From assembly GCA_963722935.1 (NCBI GenBank), contig CAVROY010000003.1:434001-498000 (forward strand): a DNA stretch of 64,000 bases, given 5' to 3'. Positions 14,689-23,480 of the stretch are shown here, piece after piece. The notes under the pieces were generated by a model, which worked only from the letters and a program-made list of their open reading frames with translations, did no database searches and was not told where the DNA came from. The stretch comes from Bog-105 sp963722935. GTDB lineage: Bacteria; Acidobacteriota; Terriglobia; Bryobacterales; Bryobacteraceae. The position numbers were made by a program, and so were the translations under genes. The first letter of the stretch is position 1. Every line of letters starts with the position of its first letter.

Positions 14689-17081
14689 CCCTACTCTCAC
14701 CGTCTCGCCACACCCGGCTGAATGAAGCCGTGGGTCTTCTATTGCTTTTACTGGGACTCGCGGTCTCGTTGGCACTCGTTTCGTATTCGCCCGCCGATCC
14801 GTCCTGGAACACGGCGACTGGGACGGCGCACACGCACAATCTGCTGGGGCTGTTTGGGGCCAAATGGGCCGATTTCCTGCTTCAGGTTTTCGGAATCAGC
14901 GTGTTCTTACTACCGATTCACATTTGGGCTCTGGGCTGGAAGTGGGTACGTTCGGCGCCGATTGAGAGTCCGTGGTTCCGCGTGCTGGGCAGTCTCGCGC
15001 TTTGGTTTTGCGTTTCGACCGCATGCGGTCTGCTGCCGCGCCCCTGGCTGATTGCCGGCGCCATTCGCCCGAGCGGGATCGTCGGAATGGTGCTCGCAGA
15101 CTTCCTGATGGCGCGTTTCGAGATCGCCGGTGCGGCAATCATCACGGTCGCGGCTGGAGTTGTCGCGCTCTATTTCGCTTCCACATTCGAGGTTTCGACG
15201 TTGATGCGCTGGCTGCGTGGTCCGTTGGCCAAATGGAAGGCGTTGGTCGCGAGATGGCGGGCGGCTCGCGAAGTCAAGCGTGAAGCGGCCATTCAAAGGG
15301 CAAAGGCAAGAGCTGCGGAGCGGCGCGCCCGGCGCAAGGGGCGTACGCAGCCCCAAACGCAAGCCGGAACAAAACCCTTGCTGGTCCGCCATGAAGATGT
15401 AGCGCCCTCCGTATTGGACGATGCACCTCCGTTCGATCTGGACAAGAAGCCGGGCAGCAATGGGCAACCCGAGGAGATACCGATCCGGACCCTGGAAGAT
15501 CAGCCGGCTGAGCGGACGCAGGCTACTGAAGAAGACGCACAAGAAGACGCCATCGAGAGCTTCGCGGATGCTCCGGCTAAGCGGCCGACGGTAAAACGGA
15601 AGCGCGGATATAAGCTGCCCTCAACGGATCTGTTGAACGAGACTCCTGCGGGAACGGGGTATGACAGTCAGGAATTAAAAGAGATTGCGAGCCGCATCAA
15701 GTCGAAATTAGAAGAGTTCAACGTACGCGGCTCGGTGGTGCAGATCAATCCGGGCCCGGTTGTGACCACGTTCGAATACAAGCCCGAAGCCGGTGTGAAG
15801 TACAGCCGGATCACGACGCTGACCGAAGATTTGTGCCTGGGACTGCAGGCTGAATCGATTCTGATCGAGCGCTTACCGGGAAAACCGACGGTCGGAATTG
15901 AAGTTCCAAACACGCGTCGGGAGGTAATCAGCTTACGCGAGATTCTGGAGTCGGACGGGTTCCACGATTCGACTTCCAAGATGACGCTGGCGCTCGGAAA
16001 AGATATCAATGGACGCATCAAAGTGGCATCGCTCGAAGGCATGCCGCACCTGTTGATCGCGGGATCGACCGGTTCTGGCAAGAGCGTGATGCTGAATTCA
16101 ATGATCATGTCGTTCCTGTTCAAGACCACGCCGGACGAAGTTAAAATGATCATGATCGACCCGAAACGTGTCGAGCTGGGCATCTACGAAGGCATTCCGC
16201 ACCTGCTGACGCCCGTTATCACAGAGCCCAAGAAGGCGACCAATGCGCTGCGCAACGCCGTTTTGGAGATGGAGAGGCGGCTGAAGCTGTTGGCGGCTCA
16301 AGGGGTGCGGAATATCGACCAATACAATCGCAAAATGTCGCAGATGCAGCAAGTGCCGCGAGGTTTGTTCGACGAGCCGGAAGAAGACGACGATCTCAAA
16401 CCGCTGCCCTACGTGCTGATTCTGATCGACGAATTGGCCGATTTGATGATGCTCGAGCGTGCCAATGTCGAAGAATGCATTACGCGGCTGGCCCAAATGG
16501 CGCGAGCGGTGGGAATGCACCTCGTTCTGGCGACTCAGCGGCCGAGCGTAGACGTCATTACCGGGCTGATTAAAGCGAACTTCCCCTCACGTATCAGTTT
16601 CCGGGTCGCTACGCGCGTCGATTCACGAACCGTTCTCGATACCATGGGCGCCGAGCATCTACTCGGCAGAGGCGACATGCTGTTCCTGCCGCCGGGTTCG
16701 TCGCGTCTGACACGCGTGCACGGCGCCTTCGTAACCGAAACGGAAATCACGCGCGTTGTGGACTTCTGGAAAGAACAGGCCACGCCGGAATACGATGAGA
16801 CCTTCCTGCTTGCTCCACCAAATGAAGAGGACGAAGAGGCGGAGACGTTCGATGGCGAACAGGACCCGATGTACGAGGACGCCGTGCGAGTCGTGCTGGA
16901 AATGGGAAAGGCCTCGACTTCGACATTGCAGCGGCGATTGCGGCTCGGGTATGGCCGGGCGGCGCGGATTCTGGATATGATGCAGCGCGAAGGGATCATC
17001 GGGCCGCCTGACGGCAGCAAGCCGCGCGAAGTCCTGAAGCGACCGGACTGGCTTCGTGAAGTGGACGCGCAGTTACGTTGA
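14685..17081 (+). CDS. ftsK: DNA translocase FtsK
   Basis: A septum-associated DNA pump that clears and aligns chromosome ends during division. The 798-residue protein starts at the ATG overlapping the uppP stop. The first 190 residues hold four to five transmembrane helices, followed by a charged, alanine/arginine-rich linker. The motor domain has Walker A AGSTGSGKSVML (about 459-470) and Walker B YVLILIDELADLMM. The last 65 residues form the gamma winged helix (STSTLQRRLRLGYGRAARIL) that reads KOPS sequences. The linker is short compared with enterobacterial FtsK, as in SpoIIIE-size proteins. Confidence 0.95.
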   Translation: MTLLSPSRHTRLNEAVGLLLLLLGLAVSLALVSYSPADPSWNTATGTAHTHNLLGLFGAKWADFLLQVFGISVFLLPIHIWALGWKWVRSAPIESPWFRVLGSLALWFCVSTACGLLPRPWLIAGAIRPSGIVGMVLADFLMARFEIAGAAIITVAAGVVALYFASTFEVSTLMRWLRGPLAKWKALVARWRAAREVKREAAIQRAKARAAERRARRKGRTQPQTQAGTKPLLVRHEDVAPSVLDDAPPFDLDKKPGSNGQPEEIPIRTLEDQPAERTQATEEDAQEDAIESFADAPAKRPTVKRKRGYKLPSTDLLNETPAGTGYDSQELKEIASRIKSKLEEFNVRGSVVQINPGPVVTTFEYKPEAGVKYSRITTLTEDLCLGLQAESILIERLPGKPTVGIEVPNTRREVISLREILESDGFHDSTSKMTLALGKDINGRIKVASLEGMPHLLIAGSTGSGKSVMLNSMIMSFLFKTTPDEVKMIMIDPKRVELGIYEGIPHLLTPVITEPKKATNALRNAVLEMERRLKLLAAQGVRNIDQYNRKMSQMQQVPRGLFDEPEEDDDLKPLPYVLILIDELADLMMLERANVEECITRLAQMARAVGMHLVLATQRPSVDVITGLIKANFPSRISFRVATRVDSRTVLDTMGAEHLLGRGDMLFLPPGSSRLTRVHGAFVTETEITRVVDFWKEQATPEYDETFLLAPPNEEDEEAETFDGEQDPMYEDAVRVVLEMGKASTSTLQRRLRLGYGRAARILDMMQREGIIGPPDGSKPREVLKRPDWLREVDAQLR

Positions 17082-17348
17082 GCACGCATGCTTGTGTCGT
17101 TAACGCGCAGTGTTTCCCAGAAGCGTTACAAGAACCAAAGCCATACGATCGCCGGCCCACGAAGCGATAGGATCGCGACGTTCCGCACGATGTCCAACGC
17201 GGTGCACACGCATCTTCACAACTCCTGAGTACTGAACTGCTTAGCTCTTGAGAATTTCGTCATGCAGGCGTGACGTACCCGGGGGCCGAATTGTTCGTAT
17301 TCGTGCACAACTGATCCGCGAACCGGAAAGGTTGAAAGGAAATCGAAT
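17082..17348. other. Intergenic spacer
   Basis: This 267-base spacer between ftsK and the small exported protein holds no supported gene and no clear hairpin terminator. AAAGGAAA at the right end is the ribosome site of the next gene. Confidence 0.5.
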
Positions 17349-17783
17349 ATGTTTGAATTCAGCAAGCGCGTACTCCGCGCCGGATTGTTCTCCGCAACGA
17401 TCGCGATATTTGCCGCAACTGCAAGTGCCGCGCAGGCAAAGTTTACCCTTCCGTCCGAGACGCACTGGGGGCTCGCTGTGCTGCCCGCAGGCGAATACAC
17501 CGTTTCTACGGCACTAGATACGGCGTGGCCCATAGTTTTCACCGTCTCGGGGAATGACAAAACAGTTTATGTTCTTGGCAGCATGGACCGAATCAACGAT
17601 CGGGCCGAAGGAAGTTATCTGGAAATAGCGGATGTGGGTGGTGTGAAGGTGGTGCGGGAATTTCAGTCGCAGGTGCTCGGAAAAACTTTTCACTTCGATA
17701 CTCCGAAAGAACTAAAGGTCCGGCTGTCAGCGCGTCACGCGCCGGAAGAGACAACCAGAGTTGCTGTTTTGACGCGCCACTGA
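17349..17783 (+). CDS. Small exported protein, unknown function
   Basis: A 144-residue protein with a clear signal peptide: MFEFSKRVLRAGLFSATIAI followed by FAATASAAQA, with cleavage likely after AQA at about residue 30. The mature part (about 115 residues) begins KFTLPSETHWGLAVLPAGEY and looks beta-rich. I recall many acidobacterial proteins with this FxLPxxVxWGxxxLPAGxY opening, but no function. AAAGGAAA precedes the ATG at a good distance. It stands alone between ftsK and cmk. Confidence 0.75.
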   Translation: MFEFSKRVLRAGLFSATIAIFAATASAAQAKFTLPSETHWGLAVLPAGEYTVSTALDTAWPIVFTVSGNDKTVYVLGSMDRINDRAEGSYLEIADVGGVKVVREFQSQVLGKTFHFDTPKELKVRLSARHAPEETTRVAVLTRH

Positions 17784-17822
17784 GCGCTGTCCGGCGCATG
17801 CCATACTCGGGATTGATCGAGA

Positions 17823-18548
17823 ATGGCAGCGGCCGGAATGTCTGAAAAACGGGTGATCGTTGCGATTGACGGACCTGCGGCAGCAGGAAAGAGCACGATC
17901 GCCCGGCGCGTCGCCGACAAGCTCGGTTTTGTCTATATCAATACGGGCGCGATGTACCGGGCCATTGCGCTCTGGGCGCTTCGTTTGGGCGTTTCCCTCA
18001 GCGACATGCACCGCCTGGAAGAGCTCGCTAAAGCGGCCGATATTGAACTGGCGGCGGGAAACGGACGCGTCTATCTGAACGGAGAAGACGTGACGGAGGC
18101 GATCCGAGATCCGCATATTTCGGATGCTGCCTCAAAGGTTTCCGCAGTTCCGGCTGTGCGCCGAGCGCTGTTGGCGATTCAGCGAAAAATCGCCCAGGAA
18201 CACAGCGTGGTTATGGAGGGGCGCGATATCGGATCGGTCGTGTTCCCCACCGCCCAGGTCAAGATCTTCCTGGATGCCGAGCCCGAAGAGCGCGCTCATC
18301 GCCGGGCGTTGGAACTGCAGCAGCAGGGACAGGCTGCCGACGTGCCCTCCGTTAGCGGAGCCATAAAGGAGCGCGACGCACGCGACCGGAAACGGGCCGA
18401 GGCGCCTTTAGTCCAAGCCCCCGATGCCGAACTAGTGGATACCACCGGGCTTTCGATCGAGCAGGTGGAAGAGCTCGTCTTAGGCCTGATCCGGGCCCGA
18501 ACGGCGAACGGGAAGGCAGTGGCTCGGGGGCAGGAAGCGCGAGGGTAA
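17823..18548 (+). CDS. cmk: Cytidylate kinase
   Basis: Phosphorylates CMP and dCMP with ATP. The 241-residue protein has the P-loop IDGPAAAGKST (14-24), the CMP-binding NTGAMYRAIALWAL, and the VVMEGRDIGSVVFPTA motif, and ends with a lid and helical region containing ERDARDRKRAEAPL. Methionine 6 (17838) is an alternative start; the upstream ATG has no better ribosome site. It is followed by the RHS locus on the opposite strand. Confidence 0.95.
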   Translation: MAAAGMSEKRVIVAIDGPAAAGKSTIARRVADKLGFVYINTGAMYRAIALWALRLGVSLSDMHRLEELAKAADIELAAGNGRVYLNGEDVTEAIRDPHISDAASKVSAVPAVRRALLAIQRKIAQEHSVVMEGRDIGSVVFPTAQVKIFLDAEPEERAHRRALELQQQGQAADVPSVSGAIKERDARDRKRAEAPLVQAPDAELVDTTGLSIEQVEELVLGLIRARTANGKAVARGQEARG

Positions 18549-18593
18549 CGGGATCTTATCAGGGCGCCCTGGCGTTCCGAGCGGGTTGCCATT

Positions 18594-19445
18594 CTATGGA
18601 ACGCTCGGATGCACCATTATGAAAGCGGCGGACTGGAAGCATTTCCGAGTACCATTCACCGAACTTGTGTTTCCCGACGCGTCGTACTTGATGAGACCCG
18701 AGACCGGCCGGTTATTCGCCGTATTGTATTGGCCCGAGCCATACAGCGTCAGCCCATTGATCGGTACTCCGCTGTTCGCCGTCACCGCCATATTGCCCCA
18801 TTGATCGTACCCGAAACTCCGCGACTATGTCCCGGCCCCGCTTTCGCTCGCCGCCGTCAACCGGTTCGCCTTGTCGTATGTAAACGACTCATTGAAGTAC
18901 GGCAGTGAGCCCAACGGCTGCGACGTCGTCGCCGCGCCGACATCTTCTCCCAGCACGTTCCCGTCGTTGTTCGTCGTCCCCCAATTCGGATATTCGACAA
19001 ATAACGTCTGGTTGTAATTACTGTTGACGATCCCGTACAGCACATTCGGCTGCAACCGATAGTTATACCCCGCTACACCGGTCAACCCGCTTCCATAGTA
19101 GACCACCCACGGTGCCCCATGCGGCATATAGGCAATCCTTGTCACATAATTGTTCTGCGTGCAGCCTAACGACAGGCTCAGGGAATTCGGCCGGTTCGCG
19201 CCGTCGTAGCAGGTATAAACCACGCGCCCCGACGGATACGTTTCGCTCGTCAGAGAGCCCGTCAGATTGTACGTATAATTGAAGGTATATACTTGGCGGT
19301 TGCCAGTTACGTCTAAATGACACTCGCGGTGTCGTCGTTGCAATATCTGCGGGTAAGCCGATTGAGGGCATCCTAAGCGTATTAGTCGTCACATTCTGTG
19401 CATCCACAATCCGCCCCCAGCGCAAACTAGGTGAATAAGGCGCCT
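18594..19445 (-). pseudogene. RHS relic A (core fragment, no toxin tip)
   Basis: This copy aligns with the RHS core of the long gene (23863-28898) from about DARNVTTN through VYTFNYTYNLTGSLTSETYP to SGQYNTANNR. It is broken three ways. An early frame disruption and rearrangement precede residue 1 of the 19343 frame. A TGG to TAG change follows SESGAGT at about 18827. A 3' truncation at about 18650 leaves unrelated sequence (TRKCFQSAAFIMVHP). It lacks the SPDP..NPESWNGYSY core boundary and any C-terminal toxin. It is probably the oldest displaced copy in the array, lying nearest cmk. Confidence 0.75.
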
Positions 19446-19473
19446 GCAATCGTCAATGAGCGTACTGTCCCGA
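19429..19473. repeat. RHS-copy boundary element, copy 1
   Basis: At the 5' truncated end of relic A, CTAGGTGAA, then CGCCTGCAAT, TCAATGAG and TGTCCCGA-like blocks occur in the same order as at 23374-23450. RHS similarity stops here in both places. It could be a recombination scar or an insertion-sequence end. Confidence 0.5.
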
Positions 19474-19585
19474 CTTGGACTCCGATTCGTTGGTAAGGCT
19501 GGAACAGATTTCAGGCGCGACCTAGCTCTGCGCATATCCTTTGCCCTCGTCAAGTGTGCCCACCTTGTAAGATTTCGAATCCATC

Positions 19586-19894
19586 TCAGAGCGGTACACT
19601 CCGTCTAACTAGACTGAGGCCCTTGGGTGTCAAGTAGAACCACAAATCCTCGAAATCCTTGTCAGAAAGCGGAACCGGTGTCGCGTGTGGCGGCTCTGGA
19701 GAAAGCATATACGCCTGGGCGCAACCATCTTCAACGAGCTGTTTCAAGACATCGATCAGTTCTTCGCGAGAAGTTTGAAGACCATGGCTGGCGGCTGACT
19801 TCATAGTCCAGCCGATGACGTGACCAAGGTCCTCGTAATCGTCCGCCATTGCACGCATCACACACTGTTTCAGAACGGCTGCCCGGCCTTCCAT
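19586..19894 (-). CDS. Candidate immunity protein for RHS tip B
   Basis: A 102-residue protein, MEGRAAVLKQCVMRAMADDY, then GHVIGWTMKSAASHG and FEDLWFYLTPKGLSLVRR. The last segment looks like the wing of a winged-helix fold. No signal peptide or membrane segment is visible, so it is cytoplasmic. The ATG overlaps the RHS-B stop as TGATG, so synthesis is coupled. That placement, directly after a variable RHS C-terminus, is the standard position of the cognate immunity gene; the family itself is not one I can name. Function is inferred from context. Confidence 0.6.
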   Translation of the reverse strand: MEGRAAVLKQCVMRAMADDYEDLGHVIGWTMKSAASHGLQTSREELIDVLKQLVEDGCAQAYMLSPEPPHATPVPLSDKDFEDLWFYLTPKGLSLVRRSVPL

Positions 19895-21015
19895 CAGCCT
19901 CCACCTTTGGGCGGGCCTGGCCGAACATGCATGTCCACCACCTTGCCTGATTTGTCGACCAGGGTATGGACGGTATAGACGCCGTAAGAGCAGACGTACT
20001 CCTGCTCGATGCTCCTGCCTCCGGGTAGAGATGTTGAAGGCTCTTCAACGGTTCTGCCGGGAACGCAGCCGTTCTGCAGTTGATCGACGCGTGGAATTCC
20101 CCGAATCCGACCAGCATTGCGAGCAAACTGTGCAATTGTCGGCTGCTGCAAAACAAAGCGTGGGCCCGTATAACGGTATCCCGCCGGGAAGGGCGGCACG
20201 GGACCGTTGGGGCTCAATTTCCAAACAAGGTAGCCACCCGTCCCCACGACTAACACGCTACCAAGGCATACAGGGTCCAGAATACATATCGCAGCCGCAG
20301 GCGCTCCCGGAAGAATGCCGTTGCCGACTGAAGGAAACGATCCAAACTGCCCCTGCGCGTACACGCCGGTGTCGTTCGGGTTGGTCGGGGGCGAACCCCA
20401 AACCGATACCGGGGGCGGAGGAGGACCCGACGGCGGAGGCGGGCTCGAGCCCCAGTCCGGAGGAGGTCCACCGTCCCACCCGCCGCCGCAAAACGGATCC
20501 CAGTCGCAAGGATCATCACCTGAGCCCGATCCGAATCCATCCATCCCGCTTGGGTCCAGCATCGTCAGCGGATTATTCGCCACATACGAATATCCGTTCC
20601 AGCTCTCCGGATTCATCATGTCCGCGCCCGCATTCCCCGGGTCCGGACTATTAAACCTCCCCAGCACTCCCGTGAAATTGCGCGCATTGAAGTAATCCAC
20701 CGGCACAATGTTCTCGGTCTCGCGATCCTGCTCCGTGAACCGCTGGTTGATCTTGTCTGCAGCCCCATACTGTGAGCTGCGCCCCGCATACCCCGCCGGT
20801 ATCTCTTCGCCAAACGGCAGGAAATCGTGCCGCGACACGATATTTGCGTTCTGATCCGTCACCAGCCGCACGCTGCCTAAATGATCGTACGTCAGGTAGC
20901 ACGTCGAGCACGGCGTCCCGCTCGCATTCTGGATCGCCACCAACTGTCCGCCCATCCGGATGTATTCTTTCGTAAGCGCCGTCGGTCCCGTATACTCGGC
21001 CGCCAACTGCCCCAA
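19894..21015 (-). CDS. Orphan RHS C-terminal cassette B (core end plus toxin tip)
   Basis: A 5'-truncated RHS fragment. Similarity to the long RHS gene begins at about 21048 (GGATTYYLYDALGQLAAEY) with no secretion signal. It continues through the core boundary FNSPDPGNAGADM and ESWNGYSYVANNPL and shares the Gly/Pro-rich linker (GSGSGDDPCDWDPFCGGG) with the long gene. It then diverges after about residue 215 into a tip of some 150 residues: a hydrophobic stretch (AAAICILDPVCLGSVLVVGT) followed by FVLQQPTIAQFARNAGRIRG and VDKSGKVVDMHVRPGPPKGG. I cannot name the toxin fold. Such displaced tips are silent until recombined onto a full RHS gene. The immunity candidate follows with a TGATG overlap. 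Confidence 0.75.
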   Translation of the reverse strand: MGQLAAEYTGPTALTKEYIRMGGQLVAIQNASGTPCSTCYLTYDHLGSVRLVTDQNANIVSRHDFLPFGEEIPAGYAGRSSQYGAADKINQRFTEQDRETENIVPVDYFNARNFTGVLGRFNSPDPGNAGADMMNPESWNGYSYVANNPLTMLDPSGMDGFGSGSGDDPCDWDPFCGGGWDGGPPPDWGSSPPPPSGPPPPPVSVWGSPPTNPNDTGVYAQGQFGSFPSVGNGILPGAPAAAICILDPVCLGSVLVVGTGGYLVWKLSPNGPVPPFPAGYRYTGPRFVLQQPTIAQFARNAGRIRGIPRVDQLQNGCVPGRTVEEPSTSLPGGRSIEQEYVCSYGVYTVHTLVDKSGKVVDMHVRPGPPKGGG

Positions 21016-21101
21016 CGCATCATACAGATAGTAAGTCGTCGCGCCGCCCGGGGGTGACGTCTCACCTATATGCGCCTGTGCGACAGCACCGTCCGGAAAA
21101 A

Positions 21102-21560
21102 TTATTTCAAACGCTCGAACTTAAGGCGCCTGCTCCCCTCTTCACCCTGCCACGAAAACAGATATAAGCGGCCGTTATTTGAACCGATATTCAACTCGAT
21201 TTCGGCTGCCGTAGCATCGTTCTGCATCTGTTGGAATGCCAGCCTCACGGTTTGGAATCCGCCAAGCTTAGATAACCACCAGTGCCCGGAACCACTGAAC
21301 AGACCGGTCTCCGAGCCACCCGGATAAAGGATCTTCCCCGGAAAATTGTTGGCGAAAAAAGTACTATTTCGCCTCACCTCAAGACGCGGTAGACCCTGAA
21401 TGTCCGAATCTAACTTTGCTGCCTTCAGGTCCGATCGGGGCATCTCCCACGTGCCTGCGACTTCGTCGTGCGTGACCTCCGGGGTACAAGCCGACACAAA
21501 GGCAAGTAACGCAAGAACCGTCCCCAGCCGCTTCAAAGTTTTACTGGACTTGGCAGCCAT
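21102..21560 (-). CDS. Candidate lipoprotein immunity protein for RHS tip C
   Basis: A 152-residue protein with a basic N-terminus and lipobox: MAAKSSKTLKRLGTVLALLA then FVSAC. It should be lipidated on Cys at about residue 25 and held at the outer face of a membrane. The mature part looks beta-rich (VAGTWEMPRSDL, ETGLFSGSGHWWLSK). It overlaps the end of RHS-C by 20 bases, so it is translationally coupled. A membrane-attached immunity protein would fit a toxin acting in the envelope. This is inference from position and lipobox only. Confidence 0.6.
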   Translation of the reverse strand: MAAKSSKTLKRLGTVLALLAFVSACTPEVTHDEVAGTWEMPRSDLKAAKLDSDIQGLPRLEVRRNSTFFANNFPGKILYPGGSETGLFSGSGHWWLSKLGGFQTVRLAFQQMQNDATAAEIELNIGSNNGRLYLFSWQGEEGSRRLKFERLK

Positions 21561-23298
21561 TCAAGTTTGCGGTCCAATAGAAGTCCTGTGATGTGGGAGA
21601 AAGCGGACCGCTCTGGAAAAGATTATTTAGCGGCTGTCCCACGTTCTGGTCCCACCATTGTGTGTACCCGATATACGGAGGGTGAGTGGCAGACTCGATT
21701 GTCGAGCTGTTCGAGACGTGAAACTGCACCGTCGCCGTTCCCGCGCTCATGTCGAAAGATCCGACGTTATACGTCAGAGCATACGACCCCAAGTAAGTGA
21801 CTGCCAGGTTGCCGGTCGCGCCACCAGTCAGTAATGTTGAATAATCCCCAAAGTATTTCGGAACACCCTGCAGGCCACTCAGGCTGTAATTAGCTGAGAC
21901 GTTTCCCGCCGGCGGCACCTGGCCATTCCGCATCTGCCCGCAAATCGAATGCTTCACATTCTGGATATGCGAATGCTGCTGCAGCGTTTGGGTCATAGGC
22001 GAGTTTGGCCCGAATGCCTGCTGGCTCGGGCCTGTGCCCGTTGCCCATTGCCAGCCAAGCTGCCAGGGGGTCGTGTCGTTAGTCGAGATACTGTCCCAGT
22101 TGCCGTTTGACTGAGCATTGGTTTGTCCCTGGTTGAGAGTGCCGGCATCAGCGGGGTCACCCGGCGATTCCCCCGCACCGACACAACCGTTTCCATCGCC
22201 ATCATCGGCCAGCCCACCGTCATCGAGAGTCACACAAGATAAACCGAACGGATCGACGGTGCTCAGCGGATTATTCGCCACATAACTATATCCGTTCCAG
22301 CTCTCCGGATGCGCCATGTCCGCGCCCGCATTCCCCGGGTCCGGGCTGTTAAACCGTCCCAGCACGCCCGTGAAATTCCTCGCATTGAAGTAATCCACTG
22401 GCACGACGTTCTCGGTCTCACGGTCCTGCCCGGTGAAGCGCTGGTTGATCTTGTCCGAAGCCCCATACTGTGAGCTGCGCCCCGCATAGCCCGCCGGTAT
22501 CTCTTCGCCGAACGGCAGAAAATCGTGCCGCGACACGATATTCGCACTCTGATCCGTCACCAGGCGCACGCTGCCTAAATGATCGTACGTCACATAGCAG
22601 GTCGAGCACGGCGTCCCGCTCGCATTCTGAATCGCCACCAGTTGCCCGCCCATTCGGATGTATTCTTTCGTGAGCGCCGTCGGTCCCGTATACTCGGCCG
22701 CCAACTGTCCCAACGCATCATAGAGATAGTAAGTCGTCGCGCCGCCCGTCACCTGCTTCCATACCCGGTTCCCGAAGCCATCCGGCAGATACTCTACCGT
22801 CACGCCCGAGTTCACATCGTAGGCGATCCAAAACTGGTTCTCCGCCGTGTAACCCATCCGCATCGTGCTCAGCGAGGTCGTGTTGCCCGATGCATCGTAG
22901 GCGACGAGCCCCGAGACCAATCGGTTATTTGCCGTATTGTATTGGCCGGAGCCATACGGCGTCAGCCCGTTGATCGGCACTCCGCTGTTCGCCGTCACCG
23001 CCATGTTCCCCCATTGATCGTACCCGAAACTCCGCGACCATGTCCCGGCCCCGCTCTCGCTCGCCGCCGTCAACCGGTTCGCCTTGTCGTAAGTAAACGA
23101 CGCATTGAAATATGGCAGTGAGCCCAACGGCTGCGGCGTCGCCGCCGCGCCGACATCTTCTCCCAGCACGTTCCCGTCGTTGCTCGTCGTCCCCCAATTC
23201 GGATATTCGACAAATAACGTCTGGTTGTAATTACTGTTGACGATCCCGTAGATCACATTCGGCTGCAAGCGGTAGTTATAGCTCACCACCCCCGTCAA
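21541..23298 (-). CDS. Orphan RHS C-terminal cassette C (core plus toxin tip)
   Basis: A 585-residue frame nearly identical in its first 370 residues to the long RHS gene (YD repeats such as FGYDQWGNMAV and YLYDALGQLAAEY; boundary GRFNSPDPGNAGADM). It diverges right after NPLSTVDPFG into a tip of about 215 residues that lacks the Gly/Pro linker of copies B and D. The tip includes QHSHIQNVKHSICGQMRNGQ and a beta-rich end closing in FYWTANLNGCQVQ; the fold is unknown. The 5' end carries an internal deletion: just upstream, sequence matching YSDGTASV joins directly to YGSGLTGV-equivalent sequence. There is no signal peptide, so the cassette is a displaced tip. Confidence 0.75.
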   Translation of the reverse strand: MTGVVSYNYRLQPNVIYGIVNSNYNQTLFVEYPNWGTTSNDGNVLGEDVGAAATPQPLGSLPYFNASFTYDKANRLTAASESGAGTWSRSFGYDQWGNMAVTANSGVPINGLTPYGSGQYNTANNRLVSGLVAYDASGNTTSLSTMRMGYTAENQFWIAYDVNSGVTVEYLPDGFGNRVWKQVTGGATTYYLYDALGQLAAEYTGPTALTKEYIRMGGQLVAIQNASGTPCSTCYVTYDHLGSVRLVTDQSANIVSRHDFLPFGEEIPAGYAGRSSQYGASDKINQRFTGQDRETENVVPVDYFNARNFTGVLGRFNSPDPGNAGADMAHPESWNGYSYVANNPLSTVDPFGLSCVTLDDGGLADDGDGNGCVGAGESPGDPADAGTLNQGQTNAQSNGNWDSISTNDTTPWQLGWQWATGTGPSQQAFGPNSPMTQTLQQHSHIQNVKHSICGQMRNGQVPPAGNVSANYSLSGLQGVPKYFGDYSTLLTGGATGNLAVTYLGSYALTYNVGSFDMSAGTATVQFHVSNSSTIESATHPPYIGYTQWWDQNVGQPLNNLFQSGPLSPTSQDFYWTANLNGCQVQ

Positions 23299-23373
23299 CC
23301 CGCTTTATAGTTGATCATAACGCTCGCGGTGCCGTCGCTATAAGTCTTCAGGTGAAGCCGCTTCACCGCATCC

Positions 23374-23474
23374 TAGGTGAAGCGGGCCGCCTGCAATGAT
23401 CAAATGAGTATGTTATACGACTGGCGCCCCAAAATGAGTGTACTGTCCCGAATTAGACCGTCCCGAATTAGACC
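23374..23474. repeat. RHS-copy boundary element, copy 2, with a 15-bp tandem repeat
   Basis: The blocks CTAGGTGAA, CGCCTGCAAT, TCAAATGAG and TGTACTGTCCCGA occur in the same order as at 19429-19473, at the 5' end of RHS cassette C. They are followed by two tandem copies of GTCCCGAATTAGACC (23445-23459 and 23460-23474). The origin is unknown; insertion-sequence ends are possible. Confidence 0.5.
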
Positions 23475-23480
23475 GACTGA

